Below, in pieces: positions 16,716 to 25,735 of a stretch of DNA of 64,000 bases (position 1 is the stretch's first letter; each line of letters starts with the position of its first letter). Origin of the DNA: JACVSF01 sp036702855 (GTDB lineage Bacteria; Cyanobacteriota; Cyanobacteriia; Phormidesmidales; Phormidesmidaceae). Position numbers and translations under genes: made by a program. The DNA is taken from the NCBI GenBank assembly GCA_036702855.1, contig DATNQF010000112.1, forward strand, positions 1 through 64,000. Reading direction: 5' to 3'. The notes beneath the pieces were generated by a model that saw only the letters and a program-made list of their open reading frames with translations, was not told where the DNA came from and did no database searches.

Positions 16716-16796
16716 AGGGAGATCTCCTTAAATAATCGCCCCCTTAGCCTAGCGATAAAGTTGCTGATCTCCCTGTTGCTTCAAGAAGGCTTTGGC

Positions 16797-17849
16797 TTAC
16801 TGCGGTAATCCCTGCAACTCGCCGTCGCCTGAGATCACACGGCCAATTGCATAAGCAGAAACACCTTGTTGATTAAACTCGGCAACGGCTTGCTCTGCCT
16901 GTTCAGAGGGCACGATTACGGCAAAACCAATGCCCATGTTGAAGGTATTAAACATATCGGGTAGAGGTACATCGCCTGCTTTGGCCAACCACTCAAAGAT
17001 GGGTGGAATGGGCCAAGTGCCAAGATCAATCTGAAGGGCCTGTCCTGTTCCCAAGCAACGAGGCAAGTTTTCTGGCAGGCCGCCCCCAGTAATGTGAGCC
17101 ATTCCTCGAATTTCTAGGCCAGCTTTTCGAGCAGCTAAGACAGGCTTAACATAAAGCCGCGTGGGTTGAAGTGCAACTTCCCCAATCGTTGCTCCCCCAA
17201 GTTCGCTAGGGCGCTGATTCCAAGGCGAATCTGTAGCAAGATCTTGGGAACTTGCAGCAATCTCCACAACTTTGCGCACTAGGCTGTAGCCATTGCTGTG
17301 AACGCCTTGGCTGGCAAGTCCAATAAGGGTGTCTCCAATTTCAATTTGGCTGCCATCGAGAATGTGCTGCTTTTCGACAACCCCTACACAAAAGCCAGCT
17401 AAATCGTACTCTCCAGGAGCGTAAAATCCTGGCATTTCAGCCGTTTCGCCTCCTAGCAAGGCACAGTTTGCCTCTCGGCACCCGTTAGCAATGCCTTCTA
17501 CAACTTCGGCCAACTGAGCGGGTTCTAATTTCCCAGTAGCTAGGTAATCGAGAAAGAAAAGGGGCTCTGCACCACTTGTCAGAACATCGTTTACGCACAT
17601 TGCAACCAAGTCAATTCCAACAGTATTGTGGCGGTTAAGCGCCTGGGCAACTTTCAGCTTGGTGCCAACCCCATCTGTTCCTGATACCAAAACGGGTTCT
17701 TGGTATCCTGCTGGAATTTGACAGAACCCGCTGAATCCGCCTAATCCGCCCAATACCTCGGGTCTCCGGGTTCCTTCCACTAAAGAGCGAATTCGCTGTA
17801 CAAAAGCCCGACCTGCCTCGACGTCTACCCCGGCTTCTTTATAATCCAT
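16797..17849 (-). CDS. purM: phosphoribosylformylglycinamidine cyclo-ligase (AIR synthetase)
   Basis: PurM closes the imidazole ring in purine biosynthesis, turning FGAM into AIR with ATP. The protein begins MDYKEAGVDVEAG. It carries GTDGVGTKLKVA, GIDLVAMCVNDVL and GGETAEMPGFY, the expected ATP and phosphate-binding segments, and HITGGGLPENLPR later on. The length of 350 aa is standard. The ATG at 17849 is chosen; a TTG start at 17885 would add 12 residues that do not belong to the family. No other pur gene is nearby. Confidence 0.95.
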   Translation of the reverse strand: MDYKEAGVDVEAGRAFVQRIRSLVEGTRRPEVLGGLGGFSGFCQIPAGYQEPVLVSGTDGVGTKLKVAQALNRHNTVGIDLVAMCVNDVLTSGAEPLFFLDYLATGKLEPAQLAEVVEGIANGCREANCALLGGETAEMPGFYAPGEYDLAGFCVGVVEKQHILDGSQIEIGDTLIGLASQGVHSNGYSLVRKVVEIAASSQDLATDSPWNQRPSELGGATIGEVALQPTRLYVKPVLAARKAGLEIRGMAHITGGGLPENLPRCLGTGQALQIDLGTWPIPPIFEWLAKAGDVPLPDMFNTFNMGIGFAVIVPSEQAEQAVAEFNQQGVSAYAIGRVISGDGELQGLPQ

Positions 17850-18467
17850 TTGCTTTGCCCTAAATCTATAGAGAACCAGAATCAATACGGTAAGGAGACA
17901 GGGGAAAAAACGTCAACTAAACTCACCGAAGTCAGCTTTGATGCGTCAAAAAATAAGGGTCATTTTTTCAATAAAAAATCCAAAAAATTGCATATGAACT
18001 TCATGAAGATCCTGTGAAGAACTCAAAAAAGCCTCAATTTAATCATTGGTTCTTCTTAACAAAGCTCTTGCTTTATATAGAAAATTAAAAACAGTCTTAA
18101 TTTCTATCAGACAGTCGAAACTAGTAGAGCCTCTAGCTTTCGGACCCTTTAACGTGAGTTTAAATTTTTTGTAAAGCTATTTGACTTGATCCCCATACGA
18201 AAGTTCCCCGATTTGCAAGCCCGAAAGATCATGCTAAGTTACGTTTCGTCTGAGCTTTGAATGTGAAGTCGGAACGGGTGTGAGTGAAGACTTGCTCTTG
18301 GCGGGTGCTGATTTGAGGGTTCAAAGCCCTCTCATCCTGCACTGCCCCGTTTCCGAAACGGGACTGCATCAGCCTTCCAGTCGTTGGAAAACTTCTCTGG
18401 AAAACCTCGTTCGCTTTCTGCGATCAGGGATTGATGCAACCCGCCTTGTTGAATTCTGTGGAACTTA
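17850..18467. other. long intergenic region with a structured leader before rlpA
   Basis: This 618-bp gap holds no gene I can support. The first half (about 17935-18130) is AT-rich with runs of A. The second half holds two adjacent hairpins close to the rlpA start: GAGGG/CCCTC near 18315-18331, and a perfect 7-bp stem CCCGTTT/AAACGGG with a 3-base loop at 18346-18362. Their position suggests a long structured 5' leader on the rlpA transcript. The 62-codon frame at 18280 overlaps these hairpins and looks fortuitous. Confidence 0.6.
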
Positions 18468-19538
18468 ATGAAACATCATGTACTGGGTAGTTTGACTGCT
18501 GCCTTGGTGATGTCTTCCTTTGGAGCACCGCTAGAAAGCCACGCCCAACAGGTAGACGAGACGGCTCCTCTCCCCTCTGTAGGGGCTGTAGATACCCCGG
18601 AAGTGATTCTTGATGAATCACCCAACTTAGCCTCAAACGCCACTGTGCATTCTGAAAATCTAAATTCAGGCTTTAGCGAATCTCTACCAAGTTCAAATGT
18701 TGATAACCCAAGCCTGTCTGCTCAAGAAACAACCGTAGCGCCTCAAATCCAAACCCTAAACCTGGCTAATTTAGCCAGAAATGAAAGCTTCTCTATCGTC
18801 CAGGCTCATGCCTTTGATAACCGTCAGGCGGCAACTCTCTACGTTCACAACATCCCAGTCCTGACGTTTTTAGGCAACCAGCTTGCCACCCTTGCGGATA
18901 GCAAGTCCCTAGGCAATACAGCTTCCGCCTCGATCGCTGACCCCATGGTTAGGGCAAATCAAATTGGAGTCCAATTAGAGCAGTTTTATCAGGCACAGGG
19001 GGACGCCAACCAAATTGCTGTCCGCTGGGATGGGCAACAGGAAAGTTACCTAGTGACCCTGAATGGGAACTCGCTGGTGGCAGTCGACAGCAATACGATT
19101 TTGCCTGATACAACTGAAGATGCTGCTGAAGACGCGCTCAATATTGCCAATCGCCTGCGGCGTTTGCTCGGAGATGCCCCTCCGCTAGAGGAAATTGAGG
19201 GCATGCCCAAACCTGAGGAGCCGCAAGCTCTAGCCGTGACCTCTGTGTTGACTGGTATGGCCTCCTGGTATGGGCCAGGCTTCCATGGACGACGCAGCGC
19301 CAGTGGTGAGACGTTTAATCAAAACGCGCTTACGGCTGCCCATCGAACACTGCCCTTTGGCACTGAAATTCGTGTGACAAATTTGAACAATCGGCAGCAG
19401 GTTATTGTTCGAGTAAATGATCGAGGGCCTTTTGCCCATGGTCGAGTGCTGGACTTATCTGAGGCGGCAGCGAGGGCAATTGGCTTGACTCGGAGTGGCG
19501 TGGGTATGGTGCAAATTGAGGTGTTAGGAAGACCGTAA
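18468..19538 (+). CDS. rlpA: RlpA-like double-psi beta-barrel protein
   Basis: This is an exported cell-wall protein of 356 aa. A signal peptide covers about residues 1-26. A long, poorly conserved middle follows, and the C-terminal 95 residues form the RlpA domain (GMASWYGPGFHGRRSASGE, TAAHRTLPFGT, VRVNDRGPF, LDLSEAAARAIG). RlpA proteins act on or bind denuded glycan strands at division sites in some bacteria. The SPOR domain present in E. coli RlpA is not visible here. The enzymatic activity of this protein is inferred, not shown. Confidence 0.85.
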   Translation: MKHHVLGSLTAALVMSSFGAPLESHAQQVDETAPLPSVGAVDTPEVILDESPNLASNATVHSENLNSGFSESLPSSNVDNPSLSAQETTVAPQIQTLNLANLARNESFSIVQAHAFDNRQAATLYVHNIPVLTFLGNQLATLADSKSLGNTASASIADPMVRANQIGVQLEQFYQAQGDANQIAVRWDGQQESYLVTLNGNSLVAVDSNTILPDTTEDAAEDALNIANRLRRLLGDAPPLEEIEGMPKPEEPQALAVTSVLTGMASWYGPGFHGRRSASGETFNQNALTAAHRTLPFGTEIRVTNLNNRQQVIVRVNDRGPFAHGRVLDLSEAAARAIGLTRSGVGMVQIEVLGRP

Positions 19539-19577
19539 GTTCACGTCAGCTTTAATAAGTTTGAAATCAAGTTTTAC

Positions 19578-19614
19578 AACTCCCCGCTTATCCTAGAGTG
19601 GGGGGTTTTGTTTC
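19578..19614 (+). terminator. rho-independent terminator after rlpA
   Basis: AACTCCCCGC pairs with GTGGGGGGTT (two G-U pairs) around a 10-base loop and is followed by a T-rich run. Confidence 0.8.
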
Positions 19615-19782
19615 GGGAAGTTGAGAAATCAACAGGGACAGTAAGCGATTGAACTCACCTCTATTGACCTGTTGACAAGACTTAAGCAGCCTCTTTCTCA
19701 AGCACCTAACCCTAATCTGATAGCCTATAGGTTTTGAAGTTAAGCAAGCAGGTTCGAGCTTTGCGTAGCTAGGGGGGCCATT

Positions 19783-21396
19783 GTGCGGGTACTAAAGACG
19801 ATTGAGGGATTGCACTGTTGTCTAGTGCAGTGCCGCCATCCGCTGGGAGAACACCTAAGCAACCGCCCTCAAGTGGGTTTAGTGCCTACGATGGGAGCAT
19901 TGCATCGAGGTCATCTCAGTTTGATTGAGCGGGCCTGCCAAGAGAATGACGTGGTGGTTGTGAGTATCTTCGTCAATCCTCTGCAATTTGGACCGGGGGA
20001 AGATTTGGATCGCTATCCCCAAACCTTAATGGCGGACCTCCAATTGTGCGACCAAGCGGGTGTGGAAATTGTATTTGTTCCTACCGTTGACACGCTTTAT
20101 GGGGTTGATCGGGCTAACCCAGATACGCTAACTCGGGTGCTCCCGCCTAGCACTTTGACGGCAGGACTCTGCGGTCGGTTCCGGCCTGGGCATTTTGAAG
20201 GAGTTGCGACAGTCGTGACTAAGTTGTTGTCAATTGTGCAGCCTGACCGGGCTTATTTTGGCCAAAAAGATGCTCAGCAATTGGCCATTTTGAAGCGAGT
20301 TGCTCAGGACTTAAACCTGCCTGGTGAATTGATTGGTTGTCCGATTGTGCGGGAGGCAGATGGATTGGCCTTAAGTTCTCGCAATCAGTATTTGGGTGAA
20401 ATGGAACGCCCAAAGGCCGCTATTATTCATAAGGCTTTGCGGGCGGCTGAAGCGCTCTTTAAACGAGGAGAGCGGCGACGGCAAGCCCTGATTAAGCAGG
20501 TGGAGACAGTGCTAGAGACGGTGCCTGAGGTTCAGCCTCAGTATATTGATTTGGTACATCCTGACACGATGGTGCCTTTAGAAGACGTGAAATCGGTGGG
20601 GCTAATGGCTGTAGCTGCATATTTGGGAACAACTCGGCTGATTGACAACATGCTGTTGCGATCGCGCCAACCTATCATTGCTATCGATGGTCCAGCAGGG
20701 GCGGGTAAATCTACCGTAGCTCGTCAGGTGGCTCGGGCATTAGGCCTTCTCTACCTAGACAGTGGGGCAATGTATCGAGCGATTACTTGGTTAGCCCTGC
20801 AGAAGGGGATCGATCCTCAGGATGAAGTGGCAGTGGCGGAACTGGTGCAGGATTGCCAAATTCGGCTAACGCCTTCAGGAGATGATCTGGCATTTGCCGC
20901 GTACCCGTCTCGAATTTGGCTCAATGGTGAAGAGGTGACTCAGGCGGTGCGCAGCCAGGAGGTGACAGCGCAGGTATCTGCGATCGCTGCGCAGCCTGTT
21001 GTGCGTGAGGTCTTGCTGAGGCAGCAGCAGCAATACGGCCTTGAGGGGGGAGTGGTGATGGAGGGCCGCGATATTGGCACCCATGTTTTTCCCCATGCTG
21101 AACTTAAAATTTTTCTAACGGCCTCGGTATCCGAACGAGCCAAGCGCCGACAGCGAGATTTGCAGGCCCAGAACCAGCCCATGATTAATCTGGAGGATTT
21201 GGAGCGGGCAATTGATGAACGCGATCGCAAAGACAGCACCCGTCGGGTGGCTCCCCTGCGCAAAGCAGCCGATGCTCTAGAACTTCAAACTGACAATTTG
21301 ACCATTGAAGAGGTCGTTGACAAAATTGTTGCCTTGTTTCAGGAACGTGTGGGGCAGGATGGACAGATGGTCAACAGTTCGGCTATTTGTTCATAG
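19783..21396 (+). CDS. panC/cmk: bifunctional pantothenate synthetase / cytidylate kinase
   Basis: This is a natural fusion found in cyanobacteria. Residues 1 to about 285 are pantoate-beta-alanine ligase, with VPTMGALHRGHLSLI, VVSIFVNPLQFG, FGQKDAQQ and LSSRNQYL. From about residue 295 a cytidylate kinase follows, with the P-loop IDGPAGAGKST, then LDSGAMYRA and MEGRDIGTHVFP. The first half makes pantothenate for coenzyme A and the second phosphorylates CMP and dCMP. Translation starts at GTG 19783 with a run of G six bases upstream. aroE starts 26 bases after the stop. Confidence 0.95.
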   Translation: MRVLKTIEGLHCCLVQCRHPLGEHLSNRPQVGLVPTMGALHRGHLSLIERACQENDVVVVSIFVNPLQFGPGEDLDRYPQTLMADLQLCDQAGVEIVFVPTVDTLYGVDRANPDTLTRVLPPSTLTAGLCGRFRPGHFEGVATVVTKLLSIVQPDRAYFGQKDAQQLAILKRVAQDLNLPGELIGCPIVREADGLALSSRNQYLGEMERPKAAIIHKALRAAEALFKRGERRRQALIKQVETVLETVPEVQPQYIDLVHPDTMVPLEDVKSVGLMAVAAYLGTTRLIDNMLLRSRQPIIAIDGPAGAGKSTVARQVARALGLLYLDSGAMYRAITWLALQKGIDPQDEVAVAELVQDCQIRLTPSGDDLAFAAYPSRIWLNGEEVTQAVRSQEVTAQVSAIAAQPVVREVLLRQQQQYGLEGGVVMEGRDIGTHVFPHAELKIFLTASVSERAKRRQRDLQAQNQPMINLEDLERAIDERDRKDSTRRVAPLRKAADALELQTDNLTIEEVVDKIVALFQERVGQDGQMVNSSAICS

Positions 21397-21422
21397 CGCG
21401 GTTTCACCGTGATAGTTTCGCC

Positions 21423-22283
21423 ATGATTACTGGAAAGACAGGTCTTTTAGGCGTCGTGGGAGATCCCATTGGTCACTCCCTTTCGCCTCTGATGCATAAT
21501 GCGGCGCTGGAAAAGTTGGGGGCTGATTATGTCTATGTAGCCTTTCCCGTAGCAGCAGAGCAGCTTAAAACGGCCATTGAAGGGTTTGCAGCAGTGGGGG
21601 TTCGGGGCTTTAGCGTCACCATTCCCCACAAGCAGGCCATTATGCCCCTGTTGGCCGACATCTCGCCAGCAGCCCAGGCTGTGGGTGCGGTAAACACGGT
21701 CTGGCGCACAGAGCAGGGCTGGGCCGGGACCAATACAGATGTGGTCGGATTTTTAGCGCCTTTGCAGAGCTTGAATCGGGACTGGACTGAGGCAAAAACT
21801 GTCGTCTTGGGCAACGGAGGGGCTGCCAGAGCGGTGGTAGCGGCCTGTGCTCAGATGGAAATGCAGGCGGTTCATGTGGTGGGAAGATCTTTGGAAAAGC
21901 TTGCGGCTTTTGAGAGCAGCTGGCAGACCTCACCCCTGCACCCTCCACTGACAGTACACGCTTGGGAGTCCTTGACAGATCTTTTGTCCCAGGCGGATCT
22001 CGTTGTCAATACCACTCCCATTGGCATGCACCCTAAAGCCGACGCTTCGCCACTGACGCTGGAGCTAATGCAGCAGGTGAAGCAAGGTGCGATCGCATAT
22101 GACCTGATCTATACCCCAAGTCCGACCCAATTTCTGACATTGGCAGCACAGCATGGATTAACCCCGATTGATGGCTTAGAAATGCTGGTGCAACAGGGAG
22201 CCGCTGCGCTAGAGATTTGGTTGCAGCAAGCAGCGCCTGTCGATACGATGCATCAAGCGCTCAAACAGCACCTTGGCCTCTAG
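21423..22283 (+). CDS. aroE: shikimate dehydrogenase
   Basis: AroE reduces 3-dehydroshikimate to shikimate with NADPH in the aromatic amino acid pathway. The substrate site GHSLSPLMHN lies near residue 16, the catalytic lysine in TIPHKQAIM near residue 70, and NTD at about residue 105. The nucleotide-binding loop is VLGNGGAARAV. The protein is 286 aa. The start at ATG 21423 gives a family-like N-terminus; the longer frame from 21387 overlaps the preceding gene. Confidence 0.95.
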   Translation: MITGKTGLLGVVGDPIGHSLSPLMHNAALEKLGADYVYVAFPVAAEQLKTAIEGFAAVGVRGFSVTIPHKQAIMPLLADISPAAQAVGAVNTVWRTEQGWAGTNTDVVGFLAPLQSLNRDWTEAKTVVLGNGGAARAVVAACAQMEMQAVHVVGRSLEKLAAFESSWQTSPLHPPLTVHAWESLTDLLSQADLVVNTTPIGMHPKADASPLTLELMQQVKQGAIAYDLIYTPSPTQFLTLAAQHGLTPIDGLEMLVQQGAAALEIWLQQAAPVDTMHQALKQHLGL

Positions 22284-22341
22284 CTTAGAAGCCTTCTCGG
22301 AATCGCGGTAAACTGAGATGAACGCGGAAAGGGGTGAAATA

Positions 22342-22767
22342 ATGCGATTTCAAAGCATACTAATCAGCATTGCAGCAGGGCTGTTTTGGCTGCTCAGTGG
22401 CTTTACCCAGCCTGCCCAGGCTCTCACCCCTGTCGAACTCACTGATTTGTCATATAAACCTTGCCCTGCTGAGTACGGTGGCATGGTGACGGCAGGATCT
22501 GTGCAAGAGGCCAAATGCTTTCTCATTGTTGGCAAGGCAGTTAACCGCTCTGGAAAACCTGTCGTCAATGCCGATATCTTTGGCCGGATTTATGACGCTA
22601 ATGATAACTCGGTCATGCAGAATCGGTCGCGACTGGGTTCCATCGAAGAAGTTCCGCCAGGCGAAAGCAACTTTGAGTTACGGGTTTCAGTAGCCGCCAA
22701 TCAGCCTGAACCACTCAAACTTAAACAGTTCAAAGCATCTGGGTTCTCTGGGCAAGTCCGCCGTTAG
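22342..22767 (+). CDS. small exported protein of unknown function
   Basis: A 141-residue protein with an N-terminal signal peptide (about residues 1-28, cleaved near AQA-LTP). The mature part is about 113 residues and contains two cysteines (CPAEYGG, EAKCFLIVGKAVN). Its beta-rich pattern recalls FxLYD-type extracytoplasmic domains (GKAVNRSGKPVVNADIFGRIYD). I do not recognise a named family. ATG 22342 is used because GGGGTGA lies 6 to 12 bases upstream. It would reside in the periplasm or thylakoid lumen. Confidence 0.75.
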   Translation: MRFQSILISIAAGLFWLLSGFTQPAQALTPVELTDLSYKPCPAEYGGMVTAGSVQEAKCFLIVGKAVNRSGKPVVNADIFGRIYDANDNSVMQNRSRLGSIEEVPPGESNFELRVSVAANQPEPLKLKQFKASGFSGQVRR

Positions 22768-22821
22768 ACAGACGCCGAGAACAGTTGCTTGCGATACTGC
22801 TCACCTGTAGCTTCACCCTTA

Positions 22822-22848
22822 CTCTATGAGGTACATTCGCTCATAGAG
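22822..22848 (+). promoter_or_regulatory. perfect 9-bp inverted repeat over the codB ribosome binding region
   Basis: CTCTATGAG (22822-22830) and CTCATAGAG (22840-22848) form a perfect hairpin with a 9-base loop. The 3' arm contains AGAG, which continues into AGAGGA, the best Shine-Dalgarno for the ATG at 22860. It can be read as an RNA hairpin hiding the ribosome site or as a dimeric repressor operator. Confidence 0.75.
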
Positions 22849-22859
22849 GAATCTAGGGT

Positions 22860-24167
22860 ATGAGTCTTACCACCGAGCCGCAAGCTATAGACATAGCCCA
22901 GGCCAGTGAAGATTATCCGCTTAGTGCTGTTCCCCTGACGGCTCGTAAGTCGATGTGGTCGCTAGCCCCGCTGCTGATGGGGTTTGCTCTGACCTCGACC
23001 ACGCTGTTTGCTGGCGGCGCAATTGGCCCCTCCTTTACCTTCCCATCGCTGATTGCAGTCATCCTGATTGGCAACGTCATCTTGGGTGCTTATTGTGCGG
23101 CGCTGGGTTACATTGCGGCTAAAAGTGGTCTGAGTACGGTTTTAATGGCCCGCTTTAGCTTTGGCAATGTCGGCTCCCGTTGGGTGGACTTTATTATGGG
23201 AGCAACCCAGATTGGCTGGTACGCGTTCACAACAGCTGTGATTGTTCAGGTGCTGATGTCGCTGTTTGGGGTAACAGAAGGCACCTCAACCTACAACCTT
23301 CTGTACGTTTTTCTCGTTTTCTTTTTTAACTACATCTTCTGTGCGACCGCTTACATCGGCTATGTTGCAATGGACTGGCTCAGCCGCTTAGCGGTTCCTG
23401 CCATGTTAGTGCTGATTGCGATTAGTCTTGCGATCGCAACTGGCGACATGAGCAGTGCTCAAATTGCAGCTCCTACAGGAGAACTTGGCATGGGGGCTGC
23501 TCTGGCAATTGTGATTGGTACCTTTATCTCAGGTGGAACCCAAGCTACAAATTGGAGCCGCTTTGCTAACTCTGGTAAGAATGCCGTTCTCAGTACGCTA
23601 TTAGCCTTTTTCTTCGTCAATGGCCTACTGATTTTTGCAGGGGCCTTTTGCACGATGGTCTATGGTACTGAAGACCTGATTAAGGCAATGGCAGCGCAGG
23701 GCATTCTAGCTGGAGCCGTAATCCTGCTGATTCTCAACGTTTGGACGACTCAGGACAACACCATCTACTCCTTTGCGGTTGCCGGATCAAATATGTTTCG
23801 CACCAGAAAGCGTCACGCCTTTGTCTTAGGAGGAGCTACCTTCGCGCTAATTCTGACGCTCTCTGGTATTTATGAGGCACTACCTGACTACCTGATTCTG
23901 CTAGGAACGGTGATTCCTCCAGTCGGCGGCATCATCATGGTGGATTTCTGGGTGAAGCATCGGGGAACTTTTCCTTCTCTAGAAACTCCCTTGCCTGCCT
24001 TTAACTGGCCTGGAATTATTGCCTATATTGTTGGCGCTGCGGTGGCTTACTTCTCGGGTCAGCTGAACTTAGGCATCGGGCCTGTTAACGGAATTATCGC
24101 AGCTGCGGCTCTGTATGCTTTGCTGTGTCAGGTTATGCCTCAAACTACTACTCGAGCCGCTGAGTAA
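22860..24167 (+). CDS. codB: NCS1-family nucleobase permease, CodB type
   Basis: This membrane permease is predicted to have 12 hydrophobic segments and is 435 aa long. Its similarity to cytosine permease CodB is seen in the N-terminal region APLLMGFALTSTTLFAGG and in the central motifs GATQIGWYAF and GTFISGGTQATNWSRFA. The substrate is probably cytosine or a related purine or pyrimidine base. No cytosine deaminase (codA) or other base-salvage gene is in the window. The gene starts at ATG 22860, 11 bases after a perfect inverted repeat, and ends before a terminator, so it is a single-gene unit. Confidence 0.88.
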   Translation: MSLTTEPQAIDIAQASEDYPLSAVPLTARKSMWSLAPLLMGFALTSTTLFAGGAIGPSFTFPSLIAVILIGNVILGAYCAALGYIAAKSGLSTVLMARFSFGNVGSRWVDFIMGATQIGWYAFTTAVIVQVLMSLFGVTEGTSTYNLLYVFLVFFFNYIFCATAYIGYVAMDWLSRLAVPAMLVLIAISLAIATGDMSSAQIAAPTGELGMGAALAIVIGTFISGGTQATNWSRFANSGKNAVLSTLLAFFFVNGLLIFAGAFCTMVYGTEDLIKAMAAQGILAGAVILLILNVWTTQDNTIYSFAVAGSNMFRTRKRHAFVLGGATFALILTLSGIYEALPDYLILLGTVIPPVGGIIMVDFWVKHRGTFPSLETPLPAFNWPGIIAYIVGAAVAYFSGQLNLGIGPVNGIIAAAALYALLCQVMPQTTTRAAE

Positions 24168-24207
24168 TTCAGTTGCTCTAGCAAGACATAGCACGCTATT
24201 TCGAGGC

Positions 24208-24240
24208 GAGATGTCCTGCACAGGGGCATCTCTTTTCTAT
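24208..24240 (+). terminator. rho-independent terminator after codB
   Basis: GAGATG and CATCTC form the base of a hairpin with a bulged upper stem, followed by TTTTCTAT. Confidence 0.8.
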
Positions 24241-24379
24241 TAATCTGATGCGGTCAGGTCGCTGGGCCTACGATTTAGAGACCAAGCTGTTTAAGGTGCA
24301 GTACGCCCTTTGAAAGAGACGCCATAAGATAGAAGCAGGACCGCACCTTGTAGCACCTAATCGGTCGTTTCTAGCACTC

Positions 24380-24622
24380 ATGAAGATTCTGCTGCTGGCG
24401 TTGATTCGTGGCTATCGGACAGCGATATCGCCGCTTTTTCCCCCAGTCTGTCGTTTTCAGCCGACCTGTTCTCAGTATGCGTTAACGGCTGTTGACCGCT
24501 TTGGCCCGGTCAAAGGCAGTTGGCTAGCCGTCCGCCGCATTCTTCGCTGTCATCCCTTTCATCCCGGCGGTTATGATCCCGTTCCCTTGCCTTCCTCTGA
24601 TGCCGAAGATGACAAGGCCTAA
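24380..24622 (+). CDS. yidD: membrane protein insertion efficiency factor YidD
   Basis: This is an 80-residue protein with the full YidD signature: GYRTAISPLFPPVCRF, the cysteines in PTCSQYA, and ILRCHPFHPGGYDPVP. YidD is a membrane-associated helper of YidC-dependent insertion. It is usually beside rnpA or yidC; here neither is present. Its stop codon overlaps the stop of the convergent glycosyltransferase by 4 bases. Confidence 0.95.
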   Translation: MKILLLALIRGYRTAISPLFPPVCRFQPTCSQYALTAVDRFGPVKGSWLAVRRILRCHPFHPGGYDPVPLPSSDAEDDKA

Positions 24623-25557
24623 TCAGCTACAACAATTTTCGGAATAGGGCTAGCAGCAGCGTTTTGGCTGCGACTTTGTCGGGCCTGTTTAAGCAATTTC
24701 CAGGCTTTGAGAGAGGTCATACCAGGAGCCATCAGCGCGAGGGCCGATCCGAGTTGCCGCTGCTTCAGGGCGACAAATCCCCAGTGCAGATGTAGGTAAT
24801 TTTGGATGTCCTGCATAGGTGGCAGGTCCGCTTGATAAGCAGGGTTAACCCGCTCATAAATCCGCTTTTTAATCAGTAAATTGGTCGCCAATCGATTTTT
24901 CAGCGCAATTTTCTGGTCGTAGCCTCCAGGCCAAACAGTGCGGTAGCCTAAGCATTCATTAATAAACAGGGCATCACCAAACTGGGCTACCCGAATCCAA
25001 GAATCAATGTCGTCACAACTGGTCATGGACAAGTCCCAGCCGCCCGATTGCAGAAAAGCTTCTCGCTGGACTGCTACTTGAATCGGCGTGCCAAAGGGTA
25101 ATTGTTCCAAAAACATGCCGTAGTGAATGGCAGTTTGAGGAACGTAGAAAATTTTACCGGGGCCTGTGGGGGTGGTACGGCTCAGTTCTCTGCCGCTTGT
25201 GTCTACCTGGGCTGCCTGACAAGAGCAAATGACCGCTTGGGGATGGCGTGCGATCGCATCGCTCATCCTTTCAATGCAAGTAGGCGCTAGGTAATCGTCA
25301 TCGTCTACCAACTTGATCCAGTCGCCAGAAGCTGCTTCTACGCCAGCATTAACTGCCCCAGCATGGTTGAGGTTGGTTGGGTTGCGTTTGTAAATAATCC
25401 GTTCTCCCAGGCTGCGGGCATACGCTTCAGTGCCATCGGTCGAAGCGTTGTCGGCAATAACCACTTCGCAGGCTAGGGTTTGGTTCAAGGCCGAATCAAC
25501 AGCCCGCTTCAAGAGGTCGAGCCGATTATAAGTTGTGATGACAATGCTGAATTGCAT
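24619..25557 (-). CDS. glycosyltransferase family 2
   Basis: A GT-A fold starts at the N-terminus (SIVITTYNRLDLLKRAVDSAL), with the nucleotide-binding ADNASTDGTEA and the metal-binding DXD-like DDDDYLAP near residue 90. The next motif, CDDIDSWIR, is consistent with the catalytic region. The enzyme transfers a sugar from a nucleotide donor to an unknown acceptor, probably in surface polysaccharide or glycolipid synthesis. No polysaccharide cluster surrounds it. ATG 25557 is used; a TTG at 25569 is an alternative. Its stop overlaps that of yidD. Confidence 0.9.
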   Translation of the reverse strand: MQFSIVITTYNRLDLLKRAVDSALNQTLACEVVIADNASTDGTEAYARSLGERIIYKRNPTNLNHAGAVNAGVEAASGDWIKLVDDDDYLAPTCIERMSDAIARHPQAVICSCQAAQVDTSGRELSRTTPTGPGKIFYVPQTAIHYGMFLEQLPFGTPIQVAVQREAFLQSGGWDLSMTSCDDIDSWIRVAQFGDALFINECLGYRTVWPGGYDQKIALKNRLATNLLIKKRIYERVNPAYQADLPPMQDIQNYLHLHWGFVALKQRQLGSALALMAPGMTSLKAWKLLKQARQSRSQNAAASPIPKIVVAD

Positions 25558-25735
25558 AGTTTCTCTCAATGGCTATGGCCTGATACGGCATTTGTGAAGC
25601 AGGCCTTGTGCGGTTTTGCTCCGTTATAGCGCTAATCGAATATCGCTAGAGATCCACACTGATTTGGGACGGCTCTCAAGCCTGTCTGTTCCTTTTGAGA
25701 ACGCCCCACAATGAAACTATTCTCCTCACTAGGCT

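Noticed and set aside
18280..18468. 62-codon frame just before rlpA
   Set aside because: It overlaps two hairpins, resembles no family I know and runs right up to the rlpA start.
24168..24379. Possible tRNA in the codB-yidD gap
   Set aside because: No cloverleaf with a T-loop GGTTCRA and matching acceptor stem could be built; the pairing is explained by the terminator.
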